Positions 1 through 9,546 of a stretch of DNA of 64,000 nt are shown here, in pieces. Each line of letters begins with the position of its first letter. Position 1 is the first letter of the stretch. Both the position numbers and the translations under genes were made by a program. The DNA is taken from positions 496,001 to 560,000 of the forward strand of contig NZ_FRYK01000002.1 in the NCBI RefSeq assembly GCF_900148835.1. Reading direction: 5' to 3'. The stretch is from Flavobacterium cucumis (lineage in GTDB: Bacteria > Bacteroidota > Bacteroidia > Flavobacteriales > Flavobacteriaceae). A model generated the notes under the pieces. The model ran no database searches, had not been told where the DNA came from, and saw only the letters and a program-made list of their open reading frames with translations.

Positions 1-541
1 AAGCCTCAAAAATTACAGGGGTAAATTCGAAATCTTCACAAAATTCAATAAACAATTCTTCATCTGCTCTTGGAGATAAAGCGCAATAGGCTTTTCCATT
101 AGCTCTATCTAAAACGATACTTCCAGTTCCTTCTAAAAAAACATCATCTTCTTCAGCCGAAGTATAATCCATAATTTCGTTAATTACGAATCCCTTTTCT
201 TCTAAGGTATCTAAAATATCTTCTCTTCTTTCTAAACGACGATTTTCAGCAAACATAGGATATAAAACTACATCTCCATTCTCGTGAAATGATATCCAGT
301 TGTTTGGAAAAATACTATCTGGCGTATCTGGACTTAAGGTGTCTTCAATCACCACCACATTTAAGCCTATCATCTTAAGTTTTTGCACAAAAGTATCAAA
401 CTCTTCTTGTGCCTTTGCGTTTACTGAAGCAGGTGTTAAATTATCCATTACTTTTTGGTAGTAATTGTTCACCGCTGTTTGTTCGTTCATACGGAATGCT
501 ACCGGACGAATCATCAATATGGAGTTAGTTGTTTGGTTCAT
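1..541 (-). CDS. ctlX: Citrulline/arginine hydrolase-type amidinotransferase CtlX (3' part outside window)
   Basis: Reading the minus strand from the ATG at 541 gives an open frame of 180 codons running off the left edge, so only the N-terminal part is visible. It begins MNQTTNSILMIRP and contains FPNNWIS near residue 91, a motif of the guanidino-group-modifying (arginine deiminase/amidinotransferase) superfamily. The call to CtlX, a citrulline-utilisation hydrolase, rests on resemblance to flavobacterial proteins of that name and on the neighbouring superfamily member 56 bases upstream in the same direction. The catalytic Cys, expected near the C-terminus, is outside the window. Substrate is inferred, not shown. 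Confidence 0.75.
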   Translation of the reverse strand, partial: MNQTTNSILMIRPVAFRMNEQTAVNNYYQKVMDNLTPASVNAKAQEEFDTFVQKLKMIGLNVVVIEDTLSPDTPDSIFPNNWISFHENGDVVLYPMFAENRRLERREDILDTLEEKGFVINEIMDYTSAEEDDVFLEGTGSIVLDRANGKAYCALSPRADEELFIEFCEDFEFTPVIFEA

Positions 542-552
542 GTTTTATTTAT

Positions 553-590
553 GTTTGAAGTTTCAGGTTTCAGGTTTTACAACTTGAAAC
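553..590. repeat. Short intergenic word repeat with dyad
   Basis: The gap between the two guanidino hydrolase genes holds gtttcag repeated with a 7-base period, then a near-inverted end (gtttgaagtt against aacttgaaac). It belongs to the same style of intergenic repeat seen at several other gaps in this window. Confidence 0.45.
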
Positions 591-597
591 AAAGTTT

Positions 598-1512
598 TTA
601 ATCTCGAATTAAAGGCAAGGTTGAACATCTTAACAACCCTTCTTGTTTTGCAATTTCTGCATAAGGAATTTCTTCTACTGTAAATCCGTTTTCACGTAAC
701 CAATTATTTAATCTAGTAAAATTCTTTTCTGAAACTACTACATCTGGAGCAATAGAAAACACATTGGAATTCATGTGATACATCTCTTCTCTTTCGATAT
801 GGAATAAATTCTCTTTACCGAATAAATTCACTAAAAACATATAATCTGCCTCTTCACGAAAACCACTTTTATAAATGATTCCTTTGTTAGTTCCTACAGG
901 TTGAAAGCAACAATCTAAGTGTAAAGCATTATCTCGGGGTTCAATTTTAGATTTTACCAAATCAAATTCTTTAACAATTTTATTTGGAAACATTTCCTTA
1001 AGATAGTTAACTCCTTGTATATTAGTTCTAGCTGTGATGTAATCTTTATAATCTGAACCTTTATAAGTCCCTACAAAAATATAATCATTCCATGGCATTA
1101 CATCACCCCCTTCAATATGAACTTCTTCTGGAGGACGAACCACTTTCTTTGGGTCTATTTGATCGATTACGTATTGAATAGCATTCAATTCACGTTCTCT
1201 ATCAGGTAAAATATTAGCTTTAATAAAAATATCGTCAATAACAAATCCGATATCTCTGGCAAAAATTTGATTATAATCCTCAATAATTTGAGGTCTAAAG
1301 ACTTGAACATCATATTTTTGGAAAACTGTATTAAAAGCTTCCATTTCCTTTACCATATCTTCTTCTACTGGATAGGTTCCGGCTTTAATATGCTCTAATG
1401 ATTTAGGGTCATAGGCTTCATCAATGGTGGGTGTTGGTCCGTTACTGATAGCGGTACCTAACACCACGGCCCTCAATCGAGAGGTTTCATTTTTTACATT
1501 TAGTCGTAACAT
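598..1512 (-). CDS. Dimethylarginine dimethylaminohydrolase / arginine deiminase-family protein
   Basis: The 304-residue protein has the landmarks of the guanidino-modifying superfamily: EGGDV near residue 134 (substrate-binding acid), ALHLDCCF near 195 (catalytic His), and a Cys in LLRCSTLP near 296 (nucleophile). Members hydrolyse the guanidinium group of arginine or methylated arginines to citrulline plus an amine or ammonia, or act as amidinotransferases. Length fits the family. It precedes ctlX in the same direction with a 56-base gap, so an operon of two related hydrolases is likely. A TATATTTG box lies at 1536-1529, 17 bases before the ATG. DDAH, arginine deiminase and amidinotransferase cannot be separated by eye. 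Confidence 0.75.
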   Translation of the reverse strand: MLRLNVKNETSRLRAVVLGTAISNGPTPTIDEAYDPKSLEHIKAGTYPVEEDMVKEMEAFNTVFQKYDVQVFRPQIIEDYNQIFARDIGFVIDDIFIKANILPDRERELNAIQYVIDQIDPKKVVRPPEEVHIEGGDVMPWNDYIFVGTYKGSDYKDYITARTNIQGVNYLKEMFPNKIVKEFDLVKSKIEPRDNALHLDCCFQPVGTNKGIIYKSGFREEADYMFLVNLFGKENLFHIEREEMYHMNSNVFSIAPDVVVSEKNFTRLNNWLRENGFTVEEIPYAEIAKQEGLLRCSTLPLIRD

Positions 1513-1528
1513 AGCTTTTGGCTTTTGG

Positions 1529-1536
1529 CAAATATA
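1529..1536 (-). promoter_or_regulatory. Candidate -7 box for the DDAH-like gene
   Basis: On the minus strand this reads TATATTTG, an exact match to the Bacteroidota -7 consensus TAnnTTTG, followed by C. No clear TTTG at the -33 position was found, so the call rests on one element. Confidence 0.4.
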
Positions 1537-1613
1537 GAAAAAGGAAATGATAATTTTTATCCTACAGCAGTTATAAATTCATTTAAAATATGTTCAATTC
1601 CCTTTTAAATGAT

Positions 1614-1621
1614 TAAATTTG
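1614..1621 (+). promoter_or_regulatory. Candidate -7 box for the small helical protein
   Basis: TAAATTTG matches TAnnTTTG exactly and lies 23 bases before the ATG at 1645. The -33 element is not obvious. Confidence 0.4.
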
Positions 1622-1644
1622 AGTAAACTAAAAACAAATGAATT

Positions 1645-2010
1645 ATGGGACTATCAAATTTTTTTAATTCTCTTTTTGGAAAAGCTAAGGAGAAAGCAGA
1701 AACAGCAAAAGAAAACCTAAACGAAATTGTGGAAAACGTAACAGAAAAGGCAGCGGATGTCGCAGAAGATATTAAAGAGACCGTTGAAGATGTTACTGAA
1801 AAAGCAACTCAAAAATTAGAAGAATTAAAAGTTAATGAAAAAGTTGCAGAAGTTTTAGAAACTGCAAAAGAGAAAACAGCTGAAGCAGCTGAGTGGGTTG
1901 AAGAAAAAGCACATAAATTAAAAGAATCTCTTCAAAACACAAATGATACTGTTGAAAATAAAACAGAAGAATTAACCACAAAAGTAGAGGAACAAAAATC
2001 CACCGAGTAA
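1645..2010 (+). CDS. Small charged helical (LEA/YtxH-like) protein
   Basis: The 121-residue product begins MGLSNFFNSLFGKAKEKAE and is almost entirely Ala, Glu, Lys, Val and Thr. It has repeating 11-residue-like units such as EDIKETVEDVTEKATQKLEE, the composition of long amphipathic helices seen in LEA-like, YtxH-like and apolipoprotein-like stress proteins. There is no signal peptide; the short aromatic N-terminus (LSNFFNSLFG) could anchor it to a membrane surface. It has its own -7 box upstream and a perfect hairpin terminator right after the stop, so it is probably monocistronic. Function is not known to me; a stress or envelope-associated role is inference. Confidence 0.7.
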   Translation: MGLSNFFNSLFGKAKEKAETAKENLNEIVENVTEKAADVAEDIKETVEDVTEKATQKLEELKVNEKVAEVLETAKEKTAEAAEWVEEKAHKLKESLQNTNDTVENKTEELTTKVEEQKSTE

Positions 2011-2040
2011 AAAAAATCCCACTTTTCAGTGGGATTTTTT
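2011..2040. terminator. Bidirectional rho-independent terminator
   Basis: A perfect 13-bp stem (2011-2023 with 2028-2040) around a 4-base loop begins with six A and ends with six T. It starts directly after the stop at 2010 and ends just before the gltA stop on the other strand, so it can serve both convergent genes. Confidence 0.9.
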
Positions 2041-2045
2041 ATAAA

Positions 2046-3329
2046 CTATCTATCTTTTACTTCTTTAAAAGAACGTAGTGGATAACCAGTATATACTTGT
2101 CTTGGACGACCAATTGGTTCTTTATTGATTCTCATTTCTTTCCATTGTGCAATCCAACCCGGTAAACGACCAATAGCAAATAAGACGGTAAACATTTCAA
2201 CAGGGATTCCCATAGCACGATAGATGATTCCCGAGTAGAAATCTACGTTTGGATATAAGTTTCTTGATTTGAAGTATTCGTCTTCCAATGCTACTTTTTC
2301 TAATTGTTTTGCAATATCTAGTAACGGATCATCAACACCTAATGCAGTTAATACATCATCAGCCGCTTTCTTAATAATTGTTGCTCTTGGATCAAAATTT
2401 TTGTAAACTCTATGCCCAAATCCCATTAAACGGAATGGATCGTCTTTATCTTTTGCTTTTAAAACAAACTTAGCTACATCTCCCCCATTATTGTGAATTT
2501 CTTGTAGCATTTCCAGAACAGCTTGGTTAGCACCACCATGCAATGGACCCCATAGCGCAGAAACACCTGCAGAAATAGAAGCAAATAAACCCGCATGAGA
2601 AGAACCAACAATTCTTACTGTAGAAGTTGAACAGTTTTGCTCGTGGTCTGCATGTAGAATGAATAACTTATCTAATGCATCAATTACTTTTTTATCTGCT
2701 TTATAAGGTCCTGTTGGCAATTCAAACATTAAACGCATGAAATTCTCAACATAACCTTTTGTATTGTCATAATAATTTAATGGATATCCCATTGTTTTTC
2801 TATAAGTCCAAGTTGCAATTACAAGGAATTTACCCATTGTCTTACAAACAGCCTCATACATTTCTTTTTCATTATGAGGATTAACTGATTTTGGATTAAA
2901 AGCCGTTAAAGCACTTGTTAAAGAAGCTAAAACACCCATTGGATGAGCCGTTTTTGGAAAACCATCTATGATGTTTTTCATTTCCTCATTAACCAAAGTA
3001 TATTTACGGATATCGTTTTCAAATTTTTCCAATTGTGCTGCTGTTGGAAGTTCTCCAAAAATCAACAAATAAGAAACTTCTAAGAAATCAGCTTTATCAG
3101 CCAATTCCTCAATTGAATATCCTCTGTAACGCAAAATCCCTTCTTCACCATCTAAAAAAGTAATCTCACTTGTACATGAACCTGAATTCTTATAACCAGG
3201 ATCAATTGTAATAGCACCAGATGCACTTCGCAACTTGTCTATGTCGATAGCAACCTCATTCTCAGTCCCTACGATTACAGGGAACTCATACTTTTTGCCA
3301 TCAAGCTCTAATATTGCAGTTTTTGACAT
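2046..3329 (-). CDS. gltA: Citrate synthase
   Basis: The 427-residue protein catalyses oxaloacetate plus acetyl-CoA to citrate, the entry to the TCA cycle, in the cytoplasm. Visible family motifs are GPLHGGANQAV near 260 (catalytic His region), FGHRVYKNFDPRA near 304 (catalytic His) and VDFYSGIIYRAMGIP near 363 (catalytic Asp). The N-terminal extension of about 45 residues (KYEFPVIVGTENEVAIDI) is typical of the larger type II, NADH-sensitive hexameric enzymes, so regulation by NADH is plausible but inferred. It lies between enolase and the convergent small helical gene and shares that gene's terminator. Confidence 0.97.
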   Translation of the reverse strand: MSKTAILELDGKKYEFPVIVGTENEVAIDIDKLRSASGAITIDPGYKNSGSCTSEITFLDGEEGILRYRGYSIEELADKADFLEVSYLLIFGELPTAAQLEKFENDIRKYTLVNEEMKNIIDGFPKTAHPMGVLASLTSALTAFNPKSVNPHNEKEMYEAVCKTMGKFLVIATWTYRKTMGYPLNYYDNTKGYVENFMRLMFELPTGPYKADKKVIDALDKLFILHADHEQNCSTSTVRIVGSSHAGLFASISAGVSALWGPLHGGANQAVLEMLQEIHNNGGDVAKFVLKAKDKDDPFRLMGFGHRVYKNFDPRATIIKKAADDVLTALGVDDPLLDIAKQLEKVALEDEYFKSRNLYPNVDFYSGIIYRAMGIPVEMFTVLFAIGRLPGWIAQWKEMRINKEPIGRPRQVYTGYPLRSFKEVKDR

Positions 3330-3441
3330 ATTATTTATGTGGTATTTTATGATAAAATTAATGTGAATTGCGAATTTAACAAATAATAATCAAACAATAA
3401 AGAAATTTATTATAATTTATGGTTAAATAATATACATGAAA

Positions 3442-3473
3442 AACCCTTTCAAAATTTTCATTCTGAAAGGGTT
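3442..3473 (-). terminator. Terminator after enolase
   Basis: A 10-bp perfect stem (3442-3451 with 3464-3473) around a 12-base loop is followed on the minus strand by TTTTTC. It sits 66 bases downstream of the eno stop and separates eno from gltA. Confidence 0.8.
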
Positions 3474-3538
3474 AAATTAATACACACGAAAACAATCCGG
3501 AAGTTTCAAGACATTTTTATGAATAATATATTGCAGTA

Positions 3539-4905
<1,367 letters not shown>

Positions 4906-4935
4906 AACTCAAAAAAACTTATAAACGATAACGTT

Positions 4936-6045
4936 TTAGTTACCAGCAGTTTTTATATTTTCAATAAATTGGTCAAATAAATAACTTGAATCATGTGGCC
5001 CAGGACTCGCTTCTGGGTGATATTGTACTGAGAAACAGTTTTTAGATTTCATTCGCATTCCAGCCACAGTTCCATCATTCAAATGTTCGTGTGTCAACTC
5101 GAAATCAGGATGCTTGTCCAATTCTTCTCTTACGATAGCAAAACCATGATTTTGAGAAGTAATTTCGCCTTTTCCAGTAATCACATTTTTAACTGGATGA
5201 TTGATTCCGCGGTGTCCGTTGAACATTTTATAAGTTGAAATTCCGTTTGCCAATCCTATAATTTGGTGCCCTAAACAAATTCCGAATAACGGTTTATTTT
5301 CGTTTAAAATTTGTTTAGCAACTTCTTGAGCGGTTTCCAAAGGTTCTGGATCTCCAGGACCGTTTGACAAGAAATAACCGTCTGGATTGAATGCTTTTAA
5401 ATCCACAAATGAGGCATTGTATGGGAAAACTTTGATGTAGCAATCTCTCTTCGCTAAGTTTCTAAGGATATTGGTTTTAATTCCTAAATCTAAAGCTGAA
5501 ATTTTATATTTTGCTGTTTCTTCACCAAAGAAGTAAGGTTCCTTAGTAGAAACTTTTGAAGCTAATTCCAAACCATTCATATCTGGAACATGTGCTAATC
5601 TTTCTTTTAATTCTTCGATTGGAGTTCCATCTGTACAAATAACCGCATTCATAGCTCCGTTATCTCTGATGTAACTTACTAATGCTCTTGTATCAACATC
5701 TGAAATTACGATAAGATTTTGTTTGCTTAAATAATCAAACAAACTTTCAGAAGCATCTACTCGAGAATAATTAAAACTGAAGTTTTTACAAACTAATCCG
5801 GAAATTTTAACGGAATCAGACTCTACTTCTTTATCATTTACACCATAATTTCCAATATGAGCATTAGTAGTAACCATGATTTGACCAAAGTAAGAAGGAT
5901 CAGTAAAAATTTCTTGATAACCTGTTGTTCCAGTATTAAAAGCGACTTCACCAAAAGTAATTCCTTCAATTCCTATTGATTTTCCATAAAAAATTGTTCC
6001 GTCTTTTAGAAGCAAAACGGCCTTAGAACGATTGTTGTATTTCAT
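4936..6045 (-). CDS. carA: Carbamoyl-phosphate synthase small (glutaminase) subunit
   Basis: CarA hydrolyses glutamine and passes ammonia to CarB for carbamoyl phosphate used in arginine and pyrimidine synthesis. The protein starts MKYNNRSKAVLLLKDG and has the N-terminal CPSase small domain (FNTGTTGYQEIFTDPSY) and a C-terminal class I glutamine amidotransferase with FGICLGHQIIGLA (Cys nucleophile) and YHPEASPGPHDS (His, Glu). The start is placed at the ATG at 6045, giving 369 residues: the frame extends to a TTG at 6069, but that TTG lies inside an exact -7 promoter box, so it cannot be in the message from that promoter. carB is not adjacent. Arginine or pyrimidine control is not visible. Confidence 0.95.
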   Translation of the reverse strand: MKYNNRSKAVLLLKDGTIFYGKSIGIEGITFGEVAFNTGTTGYQEIFTDPSYFGQIMVTTNAHIGNYGVNDKEVESDSVKISGLVCKNFSFNYSRVDASESLFDYLSKQNLIVISDVDTRALVSYIRDNGAMNAVICTDGTPIEELKERLAHVPDMNGLELASKVSTKEPYFFGEETAKYKISALDLGIKTNILRNLAKRDCYIKVFPYNASFVDLKAFNPDGYFLSNGPGDPEPLETAQEVAKQILNENKPLFGICLGHQIIGLANGISTYKMFNGHRGINHPVKNVITGKGEITSQNHGFAIVREELDKHPDFELTHEHLNDGTVAGMRMKSKNCFSVQYHPEASPGPHDSSYLFDQFIENIKTAGN

Positions 6046-6066
6046 TGTGTTGTGTTGTTGAATATG

Positions 6067-6097
6067 CAAATTTAGTTATAAAAGTTATCTTAAGAAA
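6067..6097 (-). promoter_or_regulatory. Candidate promoter for carA
   Basis: On the minus strand TTTC (6097-6094), a 19-base spacer, then TAAATTTG (6074-6067). The box ends 21 bases before the ATG at 6045, which predicts a very short leader and rules out the upstream TTG start. Confidence 0.5.
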
Positions 6098-6123
6098 ATG
6101 TTTGATTCGTAAAACCAAAAAAA

Positions 6124-6151
6124 AAGGATAAACTTAAAAAAGTCTATCCTT
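6124..6151 (-). terminator. Terminator of the ribosomal/rpoA operon
   Basis: On the minus strand a 12-bp stem with one G-U pair and a 4-base loop is followed by a run of T. It lies 28 bases past the rplQ stop and separates the ribosomal operon from carA. Confidence 0.8.
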
Positions 6152-6178
6152 ATTATTTTTACATGAATACTTTCATGA

Positions 6179-6664
6179 TTATTCTGTAGCTTCATTATTT
6201 TCAGAAGTTTCTGCAGCTGGAGCTTCTGGTGCAGCACCTTCAGCTTTTTTCGCTTTTCCACGACGAGTTGTTTTCTTAACTTCTTTTTTACCACCACTGT
6301 ACAAGGTGTTAAAATCTACTAACTCAATCATTGCCATATCTGCGTTATCTCCTAAACGGTTACCTAACTTGATGATACGTGTATATCCTCCTGGACGGTC
6401 ACCTACTTTAGCAGCAACTTCCCTGAAAAGCTCAGTAACTGCATATTTGTTTCTTAAGTAAGAGAAACAAATACGACGGTTATGAGTAGTATCTTCTTTC
6501 GATTTTGTAACTAATGGTTCAACAAATTGCTTTAAAGCTTTTGCTTTAGCCACAGTAGTGTTGATACGTTTATGCTCGATTAAAGAACAAGCCATGTTTG
6601 CTAACATAGCAGCTCTATGCCCTTTTTGTCTACTTAAATGATTGAATTTTTTTCCGTGTCTCAT
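6179..6664 (-). CDS. rplQ: 50S ribosomal protein L17
   Basis: L17 is a large-subunit protein near the exit tunnel. The core starts [21 protein letters not shown] and matches the usual 115-120 residues. The product is 161 residues because of an added C-terminal tail rich in Lys then Ala and Glu ([19 protein letters not shown]), as is common in Bacteroidota. It is the last gene of the long operon, 60 bases after rpoA, and is followed by a terminator. Confidence 0.97.
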   Translation of the reverse strand: MRHGKKFNHLSRQKGHRAAMLANMACSLIEHKRINTTVAKAKALKQFVEPLVTKSKEDTTHNRRICFSYLRNKYAVTELFREVAAKVGDRPGGYTRIIKLGNRLGDNADMAMIELVDFNTLYSGGKKEVKKTTRRGKAKKAEGAAPEAPAAETSENNEATE

Positions 6665-6724
6665 GACGTCTTTTATTTATCTTCATCTTGCATCAATCCT
6701 TTCGGAGCGCAAAATATGAAGCAA

Positions 6725-7717
6725 TTATTCTTTATCTAACTTATATTTAGTTAAATCCATTCCAAAAGTTAGGTTCTTATTAGCTACTAACTCATCTAAT
6801 TCTGTTAAAGATTTTTTACCAAAATTACGGAACTTCATTAAGTCGTTCTTGTTGAAAGATACTAGATCACCTAATGTATCAACTTCAGCCGCTTTTAAAC
6901 AATTTAATGCTCTAACAGATAAATCCATATCAACCAATTTAGTTTTCAATAGTTGTCTCATATGAAGAGATTCCTCGTCATAAGATTCTGTTTGTGCAAT
7001 TTCATCTGCCTCAAGAGTAATTCTTTCATCAGAGAACAACATGAAGTGGTGTATTAACGTCTTAGCAGCTTCAGTCAATGCATCTTTAGGATGTATAGAT
7101 CCATCAGTAATGATTTCAAAAACTAATTTTTCATAATCCGTTTTTTGTTCCACACGGAAATTCTCAATTGTATACTTAACATTCTTTACAGGTGTGTAAA
7201 TAGAATCTGTAAAAATTGTACCAATTGGAGCATTTGATTTTTTGTTCTCTTCAGCTGGAACATATCCTCTACCTTTTTCAATAGAAAGTTCCATATTGAT
7301 ATTTGTCTTGCTGTCTAAATTACAGATTACTAAATCCGGATTTAAAACTTGAAAACCAGAGATGAATTTTTGAAAATCACCTGCTGTAATTTTTTCTTTA
7401 CCTGAAAGAGCGATAGAAACAGATTCATTATCGATATCTTCAATTTGACGTTTAAAACGTACTTGTTTAAGATTCAAGATAATCTCAGTAACATCTTCAA
7501 CAACACCAGGAATAGTAGAGAATTCATGTTCCACTCCTTCTATTCTTACTGATGTAATTGCATAACCTTCTAGCGAAGAAAGCAAAACTCTTCTAAGTGC
7601 ATTACCAACAGTCAATCCGTAACCAGGTTCCAAAGGTCTAAATTCAAATTTACCTTCGAAATCCGTAGAATCGATCATGATAACTTTATCGGGCTTTTGA
7701 AAATTAAATATTGCCAT
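6725..7717 (-). CDS. rpoA: DNA-directed RNA polymerase alpha subunit
   Basis: The 330-residue alpha subunit nucleates RNA polymerase assembly. The N-terminal domain contains [14 protein letters not shown] near 38 (dimer and beta contacts). The C-terminal domain has [19 protein letters not shown] near 268 and [13 protein letters not shown] near 299, the helix-hairpin-helix fold that contacts DNA and regulators. It sits between rpsD and rplQ as in the classical alpha operon, 20 bases after rpsD. Confidence 0.98.
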   Translation of the reverse strand: MAIFNFQKPDKVIMIDSTDFEGKFEFRPLEPGYGLTVGNALRRVLLSSLEGYAITSVRIEGVEHEFSTIPGVVEDVTEIILNLKQVRFKRQIEDIDNESVSIALSGKEKITAGDFQKFISGFQVLNPDLVICNLDSKTNINMELSIEKGRGYVPAEENKKSNAPIGTIFTDSIYTPVKNVKYTIENFRVEQKTDYEKLVFEIITDGSIHPKDALTEAAKTLIHHFMLFSDERITLEADEIAQTESYDEESLHMRQLLKTKLVDMDLSVRALNCLKAAEVDTLGDLVSFNKNDLMKFRNFGKKSLTELDELVANKNLTFGMDLTKYKLDKE

Positions 7718-7737
7718 ATTTCGACTAATGTCAATTA

Positions 7738-8343
7738 TTATTTGTTATACAACTCAACGATTAGTTGTTCTTTAATATTTTCAGGAATTTGAAGTCTTTG
7801 AGGTACAGAAACAAAAGTTCCCTCTTTGGTATCATTATTCCATGTAATCCACTCATAAACTTGAGAAGATGCAGCTAAAGAACGATCAATAGCTTCAAGA
7901 GATTTTGATTTTTCACGTACAGCAACTTTATCACCAGCTTTTAAGTGGTAAGAAGGTACATTAACAACTTCACCATTTACAGTGATATGTCTGTGAGATA
8001 CAATTTGACGAGCAGCTCTACGAGATGGAGCTATACCCATTCTGTAAACAACATTATCTAAACGCGCTTCACACAACTGTAATAAAATTTCACCTGTAAC
8101 TCCAGATGCAGCAGATGCTTTTTTAAATAAGTTTCTGAATTGTTTCTCTAAAATACCATAAGTATATTTAGCTTTTTGCTTTTCCATTAACTGAACAGCA
8201 TATTCAGATTTCTTACCTCTCTTTTTTGCTAAACCATGTTGCCCAGGAGGGTAATTTCTTTTTTCGAAGGCTTTGTCATCTCCGAATATTGCTTCGCCAA
8301 ATTTACGAGCAATCTTTGTTTTTGGACCAGTATATCTTGCCAT
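7738..8343 (-). CDS. rpsD: 30S ribosomal protein S4
   Basis: S4 is a primary 16S-binding assembly protein; in other bacteria it represses its own operon. The 201 residues include the S4 domain ([19 protein letters not shown] near 91) and the N-terminal [19 protein letters not shown]. The N-terminal region lacks the four zinc-ligand Cys, so it is the zinc-free form. An 83-base spacer before it contains a possible stem (8361-8411) that could be an autoregulatory leader. Confidence 0.98.
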   Translation of the reverse strand: MARYTGPKTKIARKFGEAIFGDDKAFEKRNYPPGQHGLAKKRGKKSEYAVQLMEKQKAKYTYGILEKQFRNLFKKASAASGVTGEILLQLCEARLDNVVYRMGIAPSRRAARQIVSHRHITVNGEVVNVPSYHLKAGDKVAVREKSKSLEAIDRSLAASSQVYEWITWNNDTKEGTFVSVPQRLQIPENIKEQLIVELYNK

Positions 8344-8360
8344 TTTAAAAAATTAAAAAA

Positions 8361-8411
8361 GGTAGGAATTATGAATTCAGGTCTATATCCTTCGATAATT
8401 TTAAACCTACC
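8361..8411 (-). promoter_or_regulatory. Possible structured spacer upstream of rpsD
   Basis: ggtagg (8361-8366) pairs with cctacc (8406-8411), and aattat (8367-8372) can pair with ataatt (8395-8400) across a short internal loop. The stem-loop lies wholly between rpsK and rpsD. Position suggests an S4 autoregulatory or processing element; this is inference. Confidence 0.35.
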
Positions 8412-8426
8412 CGTGTTATACTTAAA

Positions 8427-8810
8427 TTATACTCTTCTTCTTTTCGGAGGACGACATCCGTTATGTGGCATTGGAGTTACATCAATAATTTCAGTAACTT
8501 CAACTCCAGAATTATGGATAGATCTAATAGCAGATTCTCTACCATTTCCTGGACCTTTCACATATACTTTCACTTTTTTTAGTCCAGCTTCAAGAGCTAC
8601 TTTACTACAATCTTCTGCTGCCATTTGAGCTGCATAAGGAGTATTCTTCTTAGAACCTCTAAAGCCCATTTTACCAGCTGAAGACCAAGAAATTACTTCA
8701 CCTTTCTTGTTTGTTAAAGAAATGATGATGTTGTTAAAAGTAGCATTAATATGTGCTTCTCCCGAAGATTCAACGATAACTTTACGTTTTTTTGCAGTTG
8801 CTTTAGCCAT
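8427..8810 (-). CDS. rpsK: 30S ribosomal protein S11
   Basis: S11 lies on the 30S platform near the E site and the Shine-Dalgarno/anti-Shine-Dalgarno helix. The 127 residues include [19 protein letters not shown] near 19 and the conserved C-terminus [17 protein letters not shown]. It is 11 bases after rpsM and 83 before rpsD. Confidence 0.98.
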   Translation of the reverse strand: MAKATAKKRKVIVESSGEAHINATFNNIIISLTNKKGEVISWSSAGKMGFRGSKKNTPYAAQMAAEDCSKVALEAGLKKVKVYVKGPGNGRESAIRSIHNSGVEVTEIIDVTPMPHNGCRPPKRRRV

Positions 8811-8821
8811 ATTATTACGTA

Positions 8822-9196
8822 TTATTTAGTTGCTTTTTTCTTGTTAGCAACAGTTTTTCTCTTACCTTTTCTAGTTCTAGAGTTGTTTTTTGTTCTTTGA
8901 CCTCTTAATGGAAGTCCAGCTCTGTGACGAATACCTCTTTGACATCCAATATCCATTAAACGCTTAATGTTTAATTGAACTTCTGAACGCAATTCTCCTT
9001 CAATTTTGTAATATGATACCGCATCACGGATAGCTCCGATTTCGTCATCATTCCAATCTTGAACTTTCTTATCTTCGCTCACTTGAGCTTTAGCTAAAAT
9101 ATCTTTAGCTCTGCTTTTACCAATACCAAAAATGTATGTTAAAGCAATGATTCCTCTTTTTTGTTTAGGTATATCTACCCCTGCAATTCTTGCCAT
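8822..9196 (-). CDS. rpsM: 30S ribosomal protein S13
   Basis: S13 forms bridges from the 30S head to the 50S subunit and contacts P-site tRNA. The 124 residues begin [19 protein letters not shown] and include [20 protein letters not shown] near 92 with a basic C-terminal tail. It follows rpmJ with a 2-base gap. Confidence 0.98.
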   Translation of the reverse strand: MARIAGVDIPKQKRGIIALTYIFGIGKSRAKDILAKAQVSEDKKVQDWNDDEIGAIRDAVSYYKIEGELRSEVQLNIKRLMDIGCQRGIRHRAGLPLRGQRTKNNSRTRKGKRKTVANKKKATK

Positions 9197-9198
9197 AA

Positions 9199-9315
9199 TT
9201 ATCCTTGTCTTTGTTTAAATCTAGGATTCTTTTTGTTAATAACGTATAATCTTCCTTTTCTACGTACAATAATGCACTCGGCACTTCTCTTTTTAACTGA
9301 TGCTCTTACTTTCAT
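9199..9315 (-). CDS. rpmJ: 50S ribosomal protein L36 (zinc-free form)
   Basis: A 38-residue frame starts [20 protein letters not shown] and ends NPRFKQRQG, an obvious L36. The zinc-ribbon ligands of the C+ type are missing: only one Cys remains and the C-terminal His position is Arg. It is therefore a C- (zinc-independent) paralogue type. It sits in the usual place between infA and rpsM. Confidence 0.95.
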
Positions 9316-9325
9316 TTTAATAGCT

Positions 9326-9541
9326 TTAGTATCTATAAGTAATTCTTGCTTTAGACAAATCATAAGGACTCATTTCAAGTTTCACCTTGTCTCCTGGTAA
9401 TAATTTAATATAATGCATACGCATCTTACCAGAAATATGAGCAATTACAACATGTCCATTCTCTAACTCTACACGAAACATAGCATTTGACAATGCCTCT
9501 ATAATTGTTCCGTCTTGTTCTATTGCTGATTGTTTTGCCAT
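9326..9541 (-). CDS. infA: Translation initiation factor IF-1
   Basis: IF-1 is a 71-residue OB-fold protein that occupies the 30S A site during initiation. [20 protein letters not shown] and [20 protein letters not shown] are diagnostic. It lies between secY (5-base gap) and rpmJ (10-base gap), a typical spc/alpha arrangement outside Proteobacteria. Confidence 0.98.
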   Translation of the reverse strand: MAKQSAIEQDGTIIEALSNAMFRVELENGHVVIAHISGKMRMHYIKLLPGDKVKLEMSPYDLSKARITYRY

Positions 9542-9546
9542 AAAAA

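Noticed and set aside
6046..6069. TTG start for carA, adding eight residues
   Set aside because: The TTG is part of an exact -7 promoter box, so it would not be transcribed from that promoter.
6085..6297. Minus-strand 70-codon frame overlapping the end of rplQ
   Set aside because: It is out of frame with rplQ, Lys-rich by frame shadow, and runs through the operon terminator.
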